Shown here piece after piece: positions 51,681 through 59,549 of a stretch of 64,000 bases of DNA (positions are counted from its first letter, which is position 1; each line of letters opens with the position of its first letter). This DNA comes from Rhizophagus clarus (Eukaryota; Glomeromycota; Glomeromycetes; Glomerales; Glomeraceae). The notes under the pieces are model-generated. The model searched no databases and was not told where the DNA came from. It saw only the letters and a list, made by a program, of their open reading frames with translations. Location of the stretch: assembly GCA_015698045.1 (NCBI GenBank), contig BLAL01000295.1:489756-553755 (forward strand), read 5' to 3'. The position numbers were made by a program, and so were the translations under genes.

Positions 51681-52778
51681 ATGACCTCTTTAGAGAAGTA
51701 TTACAAATTTTATAATTTATCAGGGGTACCAGCACGTCATCTTAAAGATCAAGAGCATTATAACCTCTATCAAAAGCCTCTAAAGGAGAAAAGATCTGAG
51801 CGTCCAAAAGTAATCGTCTGGAAAGAAAATGCTACTCAGCAGTCTGATTTAGGAGAAATGCCTATAGATCCCAAAGAATACCATTATTTTCTCGTAGTAG
51901 TAGAAATATCCAGAAGACAAGTAGATGCTGAGCCTATCAAAAATAAGACAGCTAATAGTGTAATAAATGCTTTTATTAAAATACATGGATGTGGTCGTAT
52001 CCAACCTCCTACTTATAGACTAGAAACTGATTCTGGTTCAGAATTTACTAACTCGCAAATACGTGATTTTTTCCTTAATAGCATTGGAGTTATGATGAGA
52101 TTTGGCGAACCTGGACGTCACAAACAGCAATCATTTGCAGAGAGAGCTATCCAGGCTATACAAGAACCACTTCTCAAAAGAATGATAGCACAGGAGTTAA
52201 AAACTGGTGAGACGTCAGTGAAATGGTCTGAGGACTTTCACGATATAGTAAGATTAGTAGATGAAAAGTGGCAAAGGGATCCACCTAAAATCCCAGAAGG
52301 TCCACCTAAAATTGACAAGAATACAGAATTACTATTAGAGGGGACACAAGTTCAAACCAAACTTCTTGAACCTATATCAGTACTTGGAAAAAAATTACAT
52401 GGTAAGTTCAAAACAGGGGATATCAGATGGAATCCAAAAGTTCGTATAATCAAGAAGCTTATCCTTTCTCCTGAATAACCGCCTACATATTTACTTGATG
52501 GACCACATGGCAGGTTAGGAGTATCTAGATGTGCATATACTAGAAAAGAACTACAGGTTATTCCAGCTAATGAAAAACCCCCACCTGATTCGGTCATAAG
52601 AGGACGGCCAGAAAGATATGTACTTGAAAGGATTATTAAGCATCGTACTAGAAAGGGTCAACTCCAATACTTAGTCAAATGGGAGCGCTATCCAGAAGAT
52701 GAATCTACATGGGAGCCAGCTGATAGATTACAAGAAGACGTCCCCAATCTAGTACATATCTATAATGATACAAAATAG
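51681..52778 (+). pseudogene. Polinton-type integrase with C-terminal chromodomain, one in-frame stop
   Basis: The first plausible ATG is at 51681 (MTSLEKYYKFYNLSG); the open frame extends 36 nt further upstream from a TTG. The rve core has its first Asp in QQSDLGEMP, the second in LETDSGSEF and the Glu in SFAERAIQ, 36 residues later. After a linker, one TAA (52476-52478) interrupts the frame. The same frame then continues through YLLDGP and a canonical chromodomain (YVLERIIKH, YLVKWERYPEDESTWEP, about 52,617-52,745) to the stop at 52776-52778. TAA is one C-to-T change from CAA. Integrases of this kind insert Polintons, and the chromodomain may direct them to particular histone marks. Unless the stop is read through, the chromodomain is lost. 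Confidence 0.88.
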
Positions 52779-52889
52779 GTTATATTTTTTTTTCGAAAAA
52801 TCCTAAAATTGTAATTAAAGATAAGGGTATAATAAAGTAAATCATATAATAAATATTCGAAATTAAACATATCCATTATATACTAAAAA

Positions 52890-53513
52890 ATGTATACTGA
52901 CATTGCTACATTCTTAGATATATCCCCAGAGTGGGTAGAAAACTGGCTAAATACTCCAATTAAGGAAACTGGCCACAATGTTAATGCTACTTTCAAGAGA
53001 ACCGATATATTTCAGATATATGAAATTGCTCGTGTCATCATGTATCAACTTAACCAGCTTGCCGAAGAGGACTACTGGAAAGCTGTAGAAGATTATAAGA
53101 TTTTTGATAAAGAAGTAAATCCTGTTTTTGAAAAATATTTAGGTATGAATAAAGCTCTTATAGATCTATTATATAAAAAATTTATGGATTTGGCTGATAA
53201 AAAAAGGGTAGCTTTTGCGTATCAAGTAGAGATAGAAAAAATTATGTTACAAGGTGGATTTGCATATAAAGATACAGAAAAGATTTATATAATTTATCAT
53301 ATTAACATGCTAGCTAATGGGTTGGATCCTTATGAAATCCCAGGATTTGGTGAACCAGAAGAAGAATCATCTTGGCAACCAGATTACTGGGGAGATGAAG
53401 ATCCAGACAATCCTGCAAATTGGCAATTGATGCCGAATAAATATGATGAATCTGATGAAGATCTAAGTGATGATTCAAGCGATTCTGATGAAGATCCAGA
53501 CTACCCTTATTAA
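52890..53513 (+). CDS. Unknown element protein with acidic tail
   Basis: An intact frame of 207 residues starting MYTDIATFLDISPEWVENWL, without any domain I recognise. Residues 1-140 are predicted helical and rich in aromatic residues (YWKAVEDYKIFDKE). The last 60 are acidic and proline-rich (WGDEDPDNPANW and a run of D/S/E) and end in DYPY. It follows the integrase in the same direction, 111 nt downstream, and meets the protease gene tail-to-tail with 22 nt between. An upstream TATATACTA precedes the ATG by a few bases. A structural or DNA-binding role is possible but unproven. Confidence 0.7.
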   Translation: MYTDIATFLDISPEWVENWLNTPIKETGHNVNATFKRTDIFQIYEIARVIMYQLNQLAEEDYWKAVEDYKIFDKEVNPVFEKYLGMNKALIDLLYKKFMDLADKKRVAFAYQVEIEKIMLQGGFAYKDTEKIYIIYHINMLANGLDPYEIPGFGEPEEESSWQPDYWGDEDPDNPANWQLMPNKYDESDEDLSDDSSDSDEDPDYPY

Positions 53514-53535
53514 ATGGATCTAATTTTATATTTTT

Positions 53536-54258
53536 TTATGTCCTATTTGCATCTGAAATTATAGGAATAAAATAGTCTTTATCATTGCAGGTAAGGGCAA
53601 TATGACTTCGAGATTCATGAACATCATAATTATACCTTTTAAGGCACGCTCGGCTCAAACCAATTTCTCTATGCTTATACCCTTTTAGGACTACAAGATC
53701 TTCTTTAATGATACAACTACCACTCTGTGGTGGTGAAAGGTTTATCGATACATTTTTTACTATACCAAGTGTTTCACTTGGCCCTGACGCACTAGTAATA
53801 CTATGCTTTATAGATTTATCAACTTTTAGTTTTAGTTCGTGACATGCTTCTTCTTGGATAAAGGAAACATTAGCACAGGAATCGGCTAAACACTGAATAT
53901 CTACCCCATTTACATTTCCATTTATAGCTAAAAGATCTTTAGTATTTTCCAATCGAGCGACATCAATATCCATAGCCATTGGACCCAAATACTCTTCCTG
54001 CACTGCTGGTTGTTCTTGAGGGGCGCTATCATAATTTTCTAATATTTTATAGACGATCTCCTGAATGATCTTTCTGATATCAGCAAGTTTTAGAAGATTT
54101 AAGAGCTCCGTTTTAGTAAAGTTTGTTTGTGGCTTAATAGCAGGAAGTTTTACCATCTTAGTCGAATTAGATGCCGATTTTGTCGATTTAGATGGTGGTG
54201 ATTTAGATGCTGATGGTGATTTAGTTGCTGGTAGTTTACCTTTATTTGAAACTATCTT
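53536..54258 (-). CDS. Retropepsin-like aspartic protease, in the -1 frame after Gag
   Basis: The frame is open from the A-run at 54257-54265 to the stop at 53536; an internal ATG at 54156 could also start it. The N-terminal 35 residues are a low-complexity K/S/P/T linker. From about 53,990 the sequence reads GNVNGVDIQCLADSCANVSF, the flap-proximal start of a retropepsin, where the active-site triad appears as D-S-C in place of the usual D-T/S-G. Later segments (TLGIVKNVSINLS, EIGLSRACLKRYN) match the beta strands and the hydrophobic-G/S-x-x-hydrophobic-L---N region of clan AA proteases. The Gly-to-Cys change at the active site could weaken catalysis. The likely role is Gag maturation, by analogy with retroelements. 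Confidence 0.6.
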   Translation of the reverse strand, partial: KIVSNKGKLPATKSPSASKSPPSKSTKSASNSTKMVKLPAIKPQTNFTKTELLNLLKLADIRKIIQEIVYKILENYDSAPQEQPAVQEEYLGPMAMDIDVARLENTKDLLAINGNVNGVDIQCLADSCANVSFIQEEACHELKLKVDKSIKHSITSASGPSETLGIVKNVSINLSPPQSGSCIIKEDLVVLKGYKHREIGLSRACLKRYNYDVHESRSHIALTCNDKDYFIPIISDANRT

Positions 54259-55712
54259 TTTTTTTGGACGAGCATAATTTCTCCATTCTCACCTTGAACT
54301 AATTCTATAGGTACACCTCGAACAGCATTGGAAGTATCCATAGGATCATCATGATCATCCAAGGAAAGTTCACGCATTGCCCTATTTAACTCTGCATCTT
54401 CACGTCTTTCTCTAGCTTTTGCGATTCTTTTAGCAATCTTACCAGCTAATCTTTGTTCTAATGTATTTCTAGGAGCAGGTCTACCTGGTACTGCATCAAA
54501 TAACTGTTGTAAATGCCTATTATCAACCTCATCTTCATCAGGCGGATTAAAAGCTTCATCAGGAATATTATTCCAATCATCATGATATCGAGGCGTAGGC
54601 TTAGGCTTAGGTCTATAAACAGGCTTTACATCTCGAGCCTTAAGACTTTCCTGTAATTGACGAATTTGGGATTGAAACCCTTCAGCCTGTTGTTGCAATA
54701 ATCGACTCATTTCTCCTTGGGTAACTGCATGATTTTGTACTGGTTTTAATATAACTGGCTCCTGATTAACTGGTGGTAATTGCTCTGGAATAATTTGTCT
54801 ATCCCTCTGATACTGTATATTTTCTCGTCTTTCTCTACCAAAACGTAATTCAGCCTTTCTTTTTTCAACTCGTTCAAGAAGATCTACCAATTCCTCTATA
54901 TCCCGTTCAGCACCAATCCTTTCAGCCTCAATAGCACAATCATCATTCAGACCTCTTAGAAACTGATTAACTAAAACATCATTGCCATAACCTAATAGCT
55001 CAGCACTTCTTCTAACTTTATCATAGAAATCTCGAACAGGCATACTTTCTTGAAAAAGATTGCCAAACCTTAACTGACGTCTGGCATTCTGCTGTGTAGG
55101 AAATTCATTACGCATTTTAATTAGAACATGACAGGGACGGGCTGGAATTACATACGGATGACCGACACCTGCTCCACCAGCAATTGCTACACCAGCTTCA
55201 GCACCACCACCACCAAGAACATTGTGATTAAGAGGGTCATTAGTAAATTCCATACCAGCATGATTTAACCAAATATCTCTATTTCCTTCTATGGCATAAT
55301 CAGGCCAGGCATCAGTGACTGGAACATTATTACCTACACCACCACCACCACCAGGTAGCGCTATATGAGCCTCTGCAGGAGAACCTACAACCCATGTATT
55401 TACTGGACAATTACCAGTATTACCAGCCAAAGCCTTAAATGCTGGCTCATCTCCATGTACAAGACGAAGAAGAATATTTCTAAGTCTAACTCTCTTTCCT
55501 AGAATATTAGCATCATACCATCTGGAGGCCGGACCAGTTAAGCAAGCACGAAGTATACCCATAGCTTTCTCCCAACCTGCTGGATTACCAGCAACAACCG
55601 ATGGATCAATTCCAATACTATGAATATAGCCTTTATATAACTCAAAAAATCTCTCAAGATCATCGTCATCATTTCCAGCAAAAACTGGCATTCCTATTGC
55701 AACAGTAGCCAT
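54252..55712 (-). CDS. Retroelement Gag-like (capsid) protein
   Basis: An intact frame of 486 residues. Residues 12-90 (FAGNDDDDLERFFELYKGYI, then LRACLTGPASRWYD) follow the N-terminal capsid pattern of Ty3-type Gag. After a Gly-rich insertion of about 110 residues (GGGGGVGNN, LGGGGAEAG), residues 205-300 (FGNLFQESMPVRDFYDKVRR, VNQFLRGLNDDC) follow the capsid C-terminal helices. A Gln-rich coiled segment and a basic, Pro-rich tail come next. There is no CCHC zinc knuckle. The stop TAG lies immediately after AAAAAAAAAGA, and the protease frame is entered by a -1 shift there. Its neighbours are element genes, with no LTR or reverse transcriptase. I take it as a capsid-forming protein of the element; a cellular Gag-derived gene is the alternative. 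Confidence 0.65.
   Translation of the reverse strand: MATVAIGMPVFAGNDDDDLERFFELYKGYIHSIGIDPSVVAGNPAGWEKAMGILRACLTGPASRWYDANILGKRVRLRNILLRLVHGDEPAFKALAGNTGNCPVNTWVVGSPAEAHIALPGGGGGVGNNVPVTDAWPDYAIEGNRDIWLNHAGMEFTNDPLNHNVLGGGGAEAGVAIAGGAGVGHPYVIPARPCHVLIKMRNEFPTQQNARRQLRFGNLFQESMPVRDFYDKVRRSAELLGYGNDVLVNQFLRGLNDDCAIEAERIGAERDIEELVDLLERVEKRKAELRFGRERRENIQYQRDRQIIPEQLPPVNQEPVILKPVQNHAVTQGEMSRLLQQQAEGFQSQIRQLQESLKARDVKPVYRPKPKPTPRYHDDWNNIPDEAFNPPDEDEVDNRHLQQLFDAVPGRPAPRNTLEQRLAGKIAKRIAKARERREDAELNRAMRELSLDDHDDPMDTSNAVRGVPIELVQGENGEIMLVQKKR
54257..54265 (-). promoter_or_regulatory. Putative -1 frameshift site A AAA AAA between Gag and protease
   Basis: On the minus strand the end of Gag reads CAA AAA AAA AGA TAG. 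The X-XXY-YYZ heptamer A AAA AAA is in the correct phase, and moving back one base enters the protease frame, which is open from this point. The Gag stop follows one codon later. No strong downstream stem or pseudoknot was obvious by eye. An indel in the nine-A run would look the same. Confidence 0.5.
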
Positions 55713-55768
55713 ATTACTGGGGGATTATCTGGAGGAGGATTGTTGACTATAGGATTTGCTTGTCTAAT

Positions 55769-56344
55769 TCAAAACCATTGCGCTTGAATTCTAAGTACAG
55801 CCAATTGTGCTTGCATTCTATCACGAATTCGTCCCAAGTTTCTAGATGTAAGTCGTTCTATTGCAAGTTGGTGTGTTAATCTATTATTTCTTTGTTGCAA
55901 AGTATCCCTAATTCTTCTTTGCCGTACTTGCTGATCTTGTAATTGATTAGCTTGATCACGATTTGCATTTACCAGATGATTTCTCTCATTTTGCAATCCG
56001 TTTCTCTCATTTTGACATGCAATAAGACGTTGTCTAATACCATGAATCTCATGTTCTCTAGCATTGGTCACTTCTTGCAAAAATCTTAATAAACCAGTCG
56101 AAGTATCAAGCTCTTCCCTAGTTTGTCTTGCTCTTTCTTCAACCTGTATACCATGATCTATAATCAATCCAATAATATGCTTAATCTCATGATTAATATT
56201 TATAAGATTTGGTGTAACAGTCATTTGACCATTTACCAGCAGGGCATCTGCGCCATTCTTAAGTGCATTAATTAGCTGATTAATATCCATAGCTACTAAA
56301 TGTGCTGGAAGGACGCCTGTAGGATCAGTGGGAACATATGCCAT
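55769..56344 (-). CDS. Coiled-coil protein upstream of Gag
   Basis: About 191 residues from the ATG at 56344 (MAYVPTDPTGVLPAHL); the frame also extends upstream from a GTG. The N-terminal 60 residues are mixed, and the rest is a long Arg/Gln/Glu/Asn-rich coiled coil (RQTREELDTSTGLLRFLQ, QNERNGLQNERNHL). No known family is recognised. It lies 56 nt before Gag on the same strand and is divergent from the packaging ATPase with only 40 nt between, so coordinated expression with the Gag-Pro unit is likely. It could be a scaffolding or minor virion component, but this is inferred from position only. Confidence 0.65.
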   Translation of the reverse strand: MAYVPTDPTGVLPAHLVAMDINQLINALKNGADALLVNGQMTVTPNLININHEIKHIIGLIIDHGIQVEERARQTREELDTSTGLLRFLQEVTNAREHEIHGIRQRLIACQNERNGLQNERNHLVNANRDQANQLQDQQVRQRRIRDTLQQRNNRLTHQLAIERLTSRNLGRIRDRMQAQLAVLRIQAQWF

Positions 56345-56384
56345 TTTGAATATACTATACACTATATACTACTAATTGCTTAAA
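56345..56384. promoter_or_regulatory. 40-nt bidirectional promoter between coiled-coil gene and ATPase
   Basis: The gap contains ACTATACACTATATACTACT, a TATA-like sequence close to both divergent start codons. Comparable TATACTA/ACTATATA words lie just upstream of starts at 52890, 58859 and 61376. Confidence 0.4.
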
Positions 56385-57053
56385 ATGGACTTATATGTGT
56401 ACAATTTGGATGAGTATACCGGTGATACTAGGCAAGGAAATGAATATGCTCCAGTATGGAATTTTCGTCTTGCTGTAGCTGGTAGCTCAGGTTCTGGAAA
56501 GACTACTATGCTTATTAATTTACTAATGGGAGATGCAAAAGCCAAAAAGGATGGAAATTGATATATTCTTTGTGATAAAATAGTCCTTATTTGTAGGTAT
56601 TTAGACGAACCTAAATGGCAAATGGTAAAAGATTTCTTTGATGATAATGAAGACGTTACTTTTAGAGTGATTTCATATCACCAAATGCCAGATGTAGAAG
56701 ACTTCGACCCCAAAATTGCTACTGTAGTTATAATTGAGGATTTAATGGATGCCCCTAAAAACATCCAAGAAAAAATAACTGGATACTTTACCCATGGACG
56801 ACATAGAAATATTTCGGCTATTTATGTAGCCCAAAGATTTTTTGCCATCCCAAAAGCAATTCGAGAAAATGTAAATTATATTTCTTTACATGGTGGGCAT
56901 GGTAGTTTAAGTGATACAAAGCGCATCATTAGCCAATATACTAATGAGTCAGATTCTCTTGCCCCAATCATTGATGAGCTGACTTTGGGCAAAGAATTCA
57001 TAGTATTTGACTTAAGACGTCCTAAAACTGACTCTTTAGCAATCAGAATTTGA
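56385..57053 (+). pseudogene. FtsK/HerA-type genome-packaging ATPase (A32-like), one in-frame stop
   Basis: The start is the ATG at 56385 (MDLYVYNLDEYTG). Walker A is GSSGSGKTT (about residues 31-39). Walker B is ATVVIIEDLMD. A sensor-like HGRHRNISAIYVAQRF follows, with the arginine-rich region expected of A32/FtsK-HerA packaging ATPases in Polintons, virophages and large DNA viruses. A TGA (56559-56561) interrupts the frame after KKDGN, but it continues without a shift, so one transition (CGA or TGG to TGA) explains it. A second TGA at 57051-57053 either ends the gene or is a similar lesion, because the frame stays open to 57650. The enzyme would pump DNA into capsids. Confidence 0.85.
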
Positions 57054-57650
57054 TGGGATACTAGTCTTAGAACTTTTATGGAATCGTCCTTGAATAATGC
57101 TTCTAAAATGATCACGTGTTCATCTAAGATTGATCTAAGATCATCCAAGAATGATTCTAGAATCATCACAGATTCATCTAAGATCGATCTAAGATCATTC
57201 AAGAACGATTCTAGAATCATCACAGATTCATTTAAGATCGATCTAAGATGTCGATTTACTTCTTATGGGCAGAAGGCAATAGCTGAAGCTAAAAAGAATA
57301 ATTTGTTAAAGGAATTTGCCCGAAACTTTCCTTCTCCTAAGGAACGTAAACTTTACTTAATACCAGACGCCTTACCAAAGGCAAAAAATTCAGAAATTTG
57401 GGCTAAATATGTTTTTAGAGAAGCTTATGGAATAAATGACCGTACTCTTGGAGATGAGTATAAGAAATTCCTGTCCCAAGTTAAGAATGTATGTGTTACT
57501 AGAAATAATTCTCCAGTATCAGTAACACCTTTTGATCGATATAGAGAACTTTTGAATGAGCGTCCTCTAAATGACGAAAAAATAATAGAAGGTATTGAAG
57601 CACTTCTAAAACTATTCAATGATGGCTTAATGAAAAAGCCTACCCTATAA
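57054..57650 (+). CDS. In-frame continuation of the ATPase, or a separate small gene
   Basis: It has the same frame as the ATPase and begins directly after the TGA at 57051-57053; the first ATG is at 57078 (190 residues from there). It opens with a repetitive part built from 18-residue units (SSKIDLRSSKNDSRIITD, encoded by the 54-bp repeats). It then has a non-repetitive part (GQKAIAEAKKNNLLKEFARN, PFDRYRELLNERPLNDEKII) that is helical and charged and has no known domain. The second part may be a linker to a different element protein. Whether this is one ORF with the ATPase depends on comparison with intact copies. Confidence 0.5.
   Translation, partial: WDTSLRTFMESSLNNASKMITCSSKIDLRSSKNDSRIITDSSKIDLRSFKNDSRIITDSFKIDLRCRFTSYGQKAIAEAKKNNLLKEFARNFPSPKERKLYLIPDALPKAKNSEIWAKYVFREAYGINDRTLGDEYKKFLSQVKNVCVTRNNSPVSVTPFDRYRELLNERPLNDEKIIEGIEALLKLFNDGLMKKPTL
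57120..57250 (+). repeat. 54-bp tandem repeat within the ATPase continuation
   Basis: Two full copies (57120-57173, 57174-57227) and a partial third (57228-57250), with a degenerate copy before them. Each unit contains the 12-bp palindrome GATTCTAGAATC and GATCTAAGATC. The length is a multiple of three, so the repeats keep the reading frame. Confidence 0.85.
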
Positions 57651-57657
57651 GTGGGAA

Positions 57658-58218
57658 TTAATAGTCTATTCCATTCTTTCTAAAAAGCTTAAGTAACTCT
57701 TCTCTAGTCGCATTTATAGTTATAGTACTTTTTTCCTTACCATCTATTACCATTCTTGACATTTTTGTTACTAGGCCAAAGGCCCTCAATACACGAGAAA
57801 TACAGTTTTTGCTTAATGGATTATCTATTACAGTACAATACATATCATAAAATACAGAAAAGGGCTCATTTATCCCCTCTACTGCATATAAATCAAATAA
57901 AAATTGATATAAAGCTTTTTCTCCTACATCCCTATCTAGCTCATTAATTCGTTTGAGTAGCCAAATCTTGATCAATTCAACATCTGGTTCAATACTATTT
58001 AACTGTTCTTCATAGTCTCGAGTAAAGGTAAAAGTAAGTTCATCATCTAGAGAGACCGATCTATATATTTTGATTAGCTTATATATATTTTCATGCAAGC
58101 TATCTATATCGGCACATCTTTGTACTGTACGTCGGAATTCGATAGTAGATAGGCCTCTTCTTGGCTTGGCCAATACAAGTCCACAAACTGGGCAGTATTT
58201 TCTAATTTGTTCAACCAT
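57658..58218 (-). CDS. Zinc-ribbon protein with winged-helix-like C-terminus
   Basis: An intact frame of 186 residues starting MVEQIRKYCPVCGLVLA. A CPVCG knuckle at residues 9-13 suggests half of a zinc ribbon, although a clear second CxxC is missing. The middle is helical and acidic (IKIWLLKRINELDRD). The last 60 residues (NPLSKNCISRVLRAFGLVTK, then STITINATREELLKLFRKNG) resemble the winged-helix tail seen at the end of D5-like primase-helicases. A DNA-binding or replication-accessory role is therefore plausible. It ends 8 nt from the stop of the convergent ATPase continuation. GGTAATTAAAT lies about 45 nt upstream of the ATG. Confidence 0.65.
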   Translation of the reverse strand: MVEQIRKYCPVCGLVLAKPRRGLSTIEFRRTVQRCADIDSLHENIYKLIKIYRSVSLDDELTFTFTRDYEEQLNSIEPDVELIKIWLLKRINELDRDVGEKALYQFLFDLYAVEGINEPFSVFYDMYCTVIDNPLSKNCISRVLRAFGLVTKMSRMVIDGKEKSTITINATREELLKLFRKNGIDY

Positions 58219-58274
58219 TTTTTTCAGAATTATCTACATAAAAAATGAAATTATTTAATTACCTGTTTTTATAT

Positions 58275-58859
58275 TTATTCTTTACTACAGTCTTCACATA
58301 AACCGCTCTCAGGTAATTCGTTAAGGTTTACAGGCATTTGACACTCCCTGCATAAGGCAATATTAAGTTTGGCAAACCTTCTTGATTGTTCCTCTCGTTG
58401 TGCTTCTCTTCTTCTTTGTCTAGTAAATTGGCGTGATTCTTCAACCACTTGCCTATAACTTGGATTAAGTCGTTCCCATTCAGCATGATGAACAGTTATA
58501 TTACGTGTAGTTTCCAAGTATTCAAGTCTAACCTGAGTATCTTGCAAATACAATAAAGATGGATTAGACTGCGCGATTTCTGCATATCTTGGAGGAACAA
58601 GATAGTAATCTTCTATTATTTCATACATAGCCCTTTGAATTAAATAATAATACGTTCTAGTTCCAAATTGAACCATACGTCCAGTACTTACATTGAGATA
58701 GCTTTCCCTTACAGAAGGAAGTGGAGGTGCAGTTGCTCTTCGAACCAATCCACTATCAAGATAATCATATCCTTCTAAAACTAGCTGATTGAAAGTTGAA
58801 CCACCAACACGAATTGTTCTGCCAGTCAATGGATTAGTAGTATATCTATTAGCACTCAT
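58275..58859 (-). CDS. Protein with two NP-TGR motifs and a zinc ribbon
   Basis: An intact frame of 194 residues. The N-terminus reads NPLTGRTIRVGGSTFNQLV and a second, weaker copy reads NVSTGRMVQFGTRTYYYLI at about residue 55. The NP-TGR-I---G--Y--L pattern is that of the '2-cysteine adaptor' motif of large DNA viruses, though the flanking cysteines are not obvious here. The centre is helical. The end has CRECQMPVNLNELPESGLC, which with the final EDC gives two CxxC pairs (CREC and CEDC), a small zinc ribbon. Its role is unknown. A TATACTA and ATCGTAATTG sit 15-35 nt upstream of the start. Confidence 0.65.
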   Translation of the reverse strand: MSANRYTTNPLTGRTIRVGGSTFNQLVLEGYDYLDSGLVRRATAPPLPSVRESYLNVSTGRMVQFGTRTYYYLIQRAMYEIIEDYYLVPPRYAEIAQSNPSLLYLQDTQVRLEYLETTRNITVHHAEWERLNPSYRQVVEESRQFTRQRRREAQREEQSRRFAKLNIALCRECQMPVNLNELPESGLCEDCSKE

Positions 58860-58926
58860 CTTTTTTTATTGTTACTTTAGTATAGGCTATATTCAATTAC
58901 GATTTTTTTCTAAAAATGAAAAATCT

Positions 58927-59085
58927 CTAGTGACAAAGTTACTTCGTCATCAGCCTTTGCACAAAATTTTTAATAATGCCTAGTGACAAAGTTACTTCGT
59001 CATTAGCCTTTTATGCAAAAAATGAAAAATGCCTAGTAACAAAGTTACTTCGTCATTAGTCTTTGCATAAAATTTTTAATAATAA
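58927..59085. repeat. Three 53-bp tandem repeats with an internal hairpin
   Basis: The units start at 58927, 58980 and 59033 with an exact 53-bp period. Each has CTAGTGACAAAGTTACTTCG followed by TCATTAG. TGACAAAGTTACTTCGTCA can fold as a short stem (TGAC with GTCA, plus nearby pairing). The array fills the gap between two minus-strand genes almost completely. It could be a terminator, an origin-like iteron or a relic. Confidence 0.85.
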
Positions 59086-59087
59086 AT

Positions 59088-59513
59088 TTATGGCTTATTG
59101 CTAAGAAATTCAGCTAATATATCTTCAGCTTCATTTTCATTAAGTTTACGTCTAGGTGGTACTTCCTTAGGAATACAATTATATAAATCATAGACCTTTA
59201 TAATTTTAAAAGCAAGATCTGGATTATGTGAATACTTTGCTCGAATCATAGCAACCTTCTCAGCATGCGATTCTTTATTTGGCAATAATTTCTTAGCTGT
59301 ATAACGAATATAACCTTCTGGATTGTTGGCAGATTCTATTTTCTTAATATAGTTTACATGATTCTTTATAAGATAACTTTCTTTACCGTATCCATCTTGT
59401 AAACCTGCCAATATGACACCTTTTAAAGCTTTTATAATTTCGGCCAGATACATTTCTGGCTCGATAAAACTAGGATGCTTGTTTGTGAATGGGAATGAGT
59501 CGTCGTGTTCCAT
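59088..59513 (-). CDS. Unknown small element protein
   Basis: An intact frame of 141 residues starting MEHDDSFPFTNKHPSF. It is a soluble helical protein (MYLAEIIKALKGVILAGLQD, AMIRAKYSHNPDLAFKIIKV) with a basic PPRRKLNENEAEDILAEFL end. No domain is recognised. It lies 36 nt downstream of the polymerase stop on the same strand, so it is likely part of the same transcription unit or has its own promoter in that short gap (TATAATTAAATA is there). Confidence 0.65.
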   Translation of the reverse strand: MEHDDSFPFTNKHPSFIEPEMYLAEIIKALKGVILAGLQDGYGKESYLIKNHVNYIKKIESANNPEGYIRYTAKKLLPNKESHAEKVAMIRAKYSHNPDLAFKIIKVYDLYNCIPKEVPPRRKLNENEAEDILAEFLSNKP

Positions 59514-59549
59514 CTTTGTACTTCTACATCTAAGGAAAAAAATATTTAA

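Noticed and set aside
51681..56344. An LTR retrotransposon as the explanation for integrase, Gag and protease together
   Set aside because: There is no reverse transcriptase, RNase H, LTR, primer-binding site or polypurine tract. The integrase is on the opposite strand from Gag, and the integrase-chromodomain, ATPase and polymerase set is that of a Polinton.
57120..59085. CRISPR-like repeats
   Set aside because: The repeats are contiguous, without unique spacers, and the DNA is eukaryotic.
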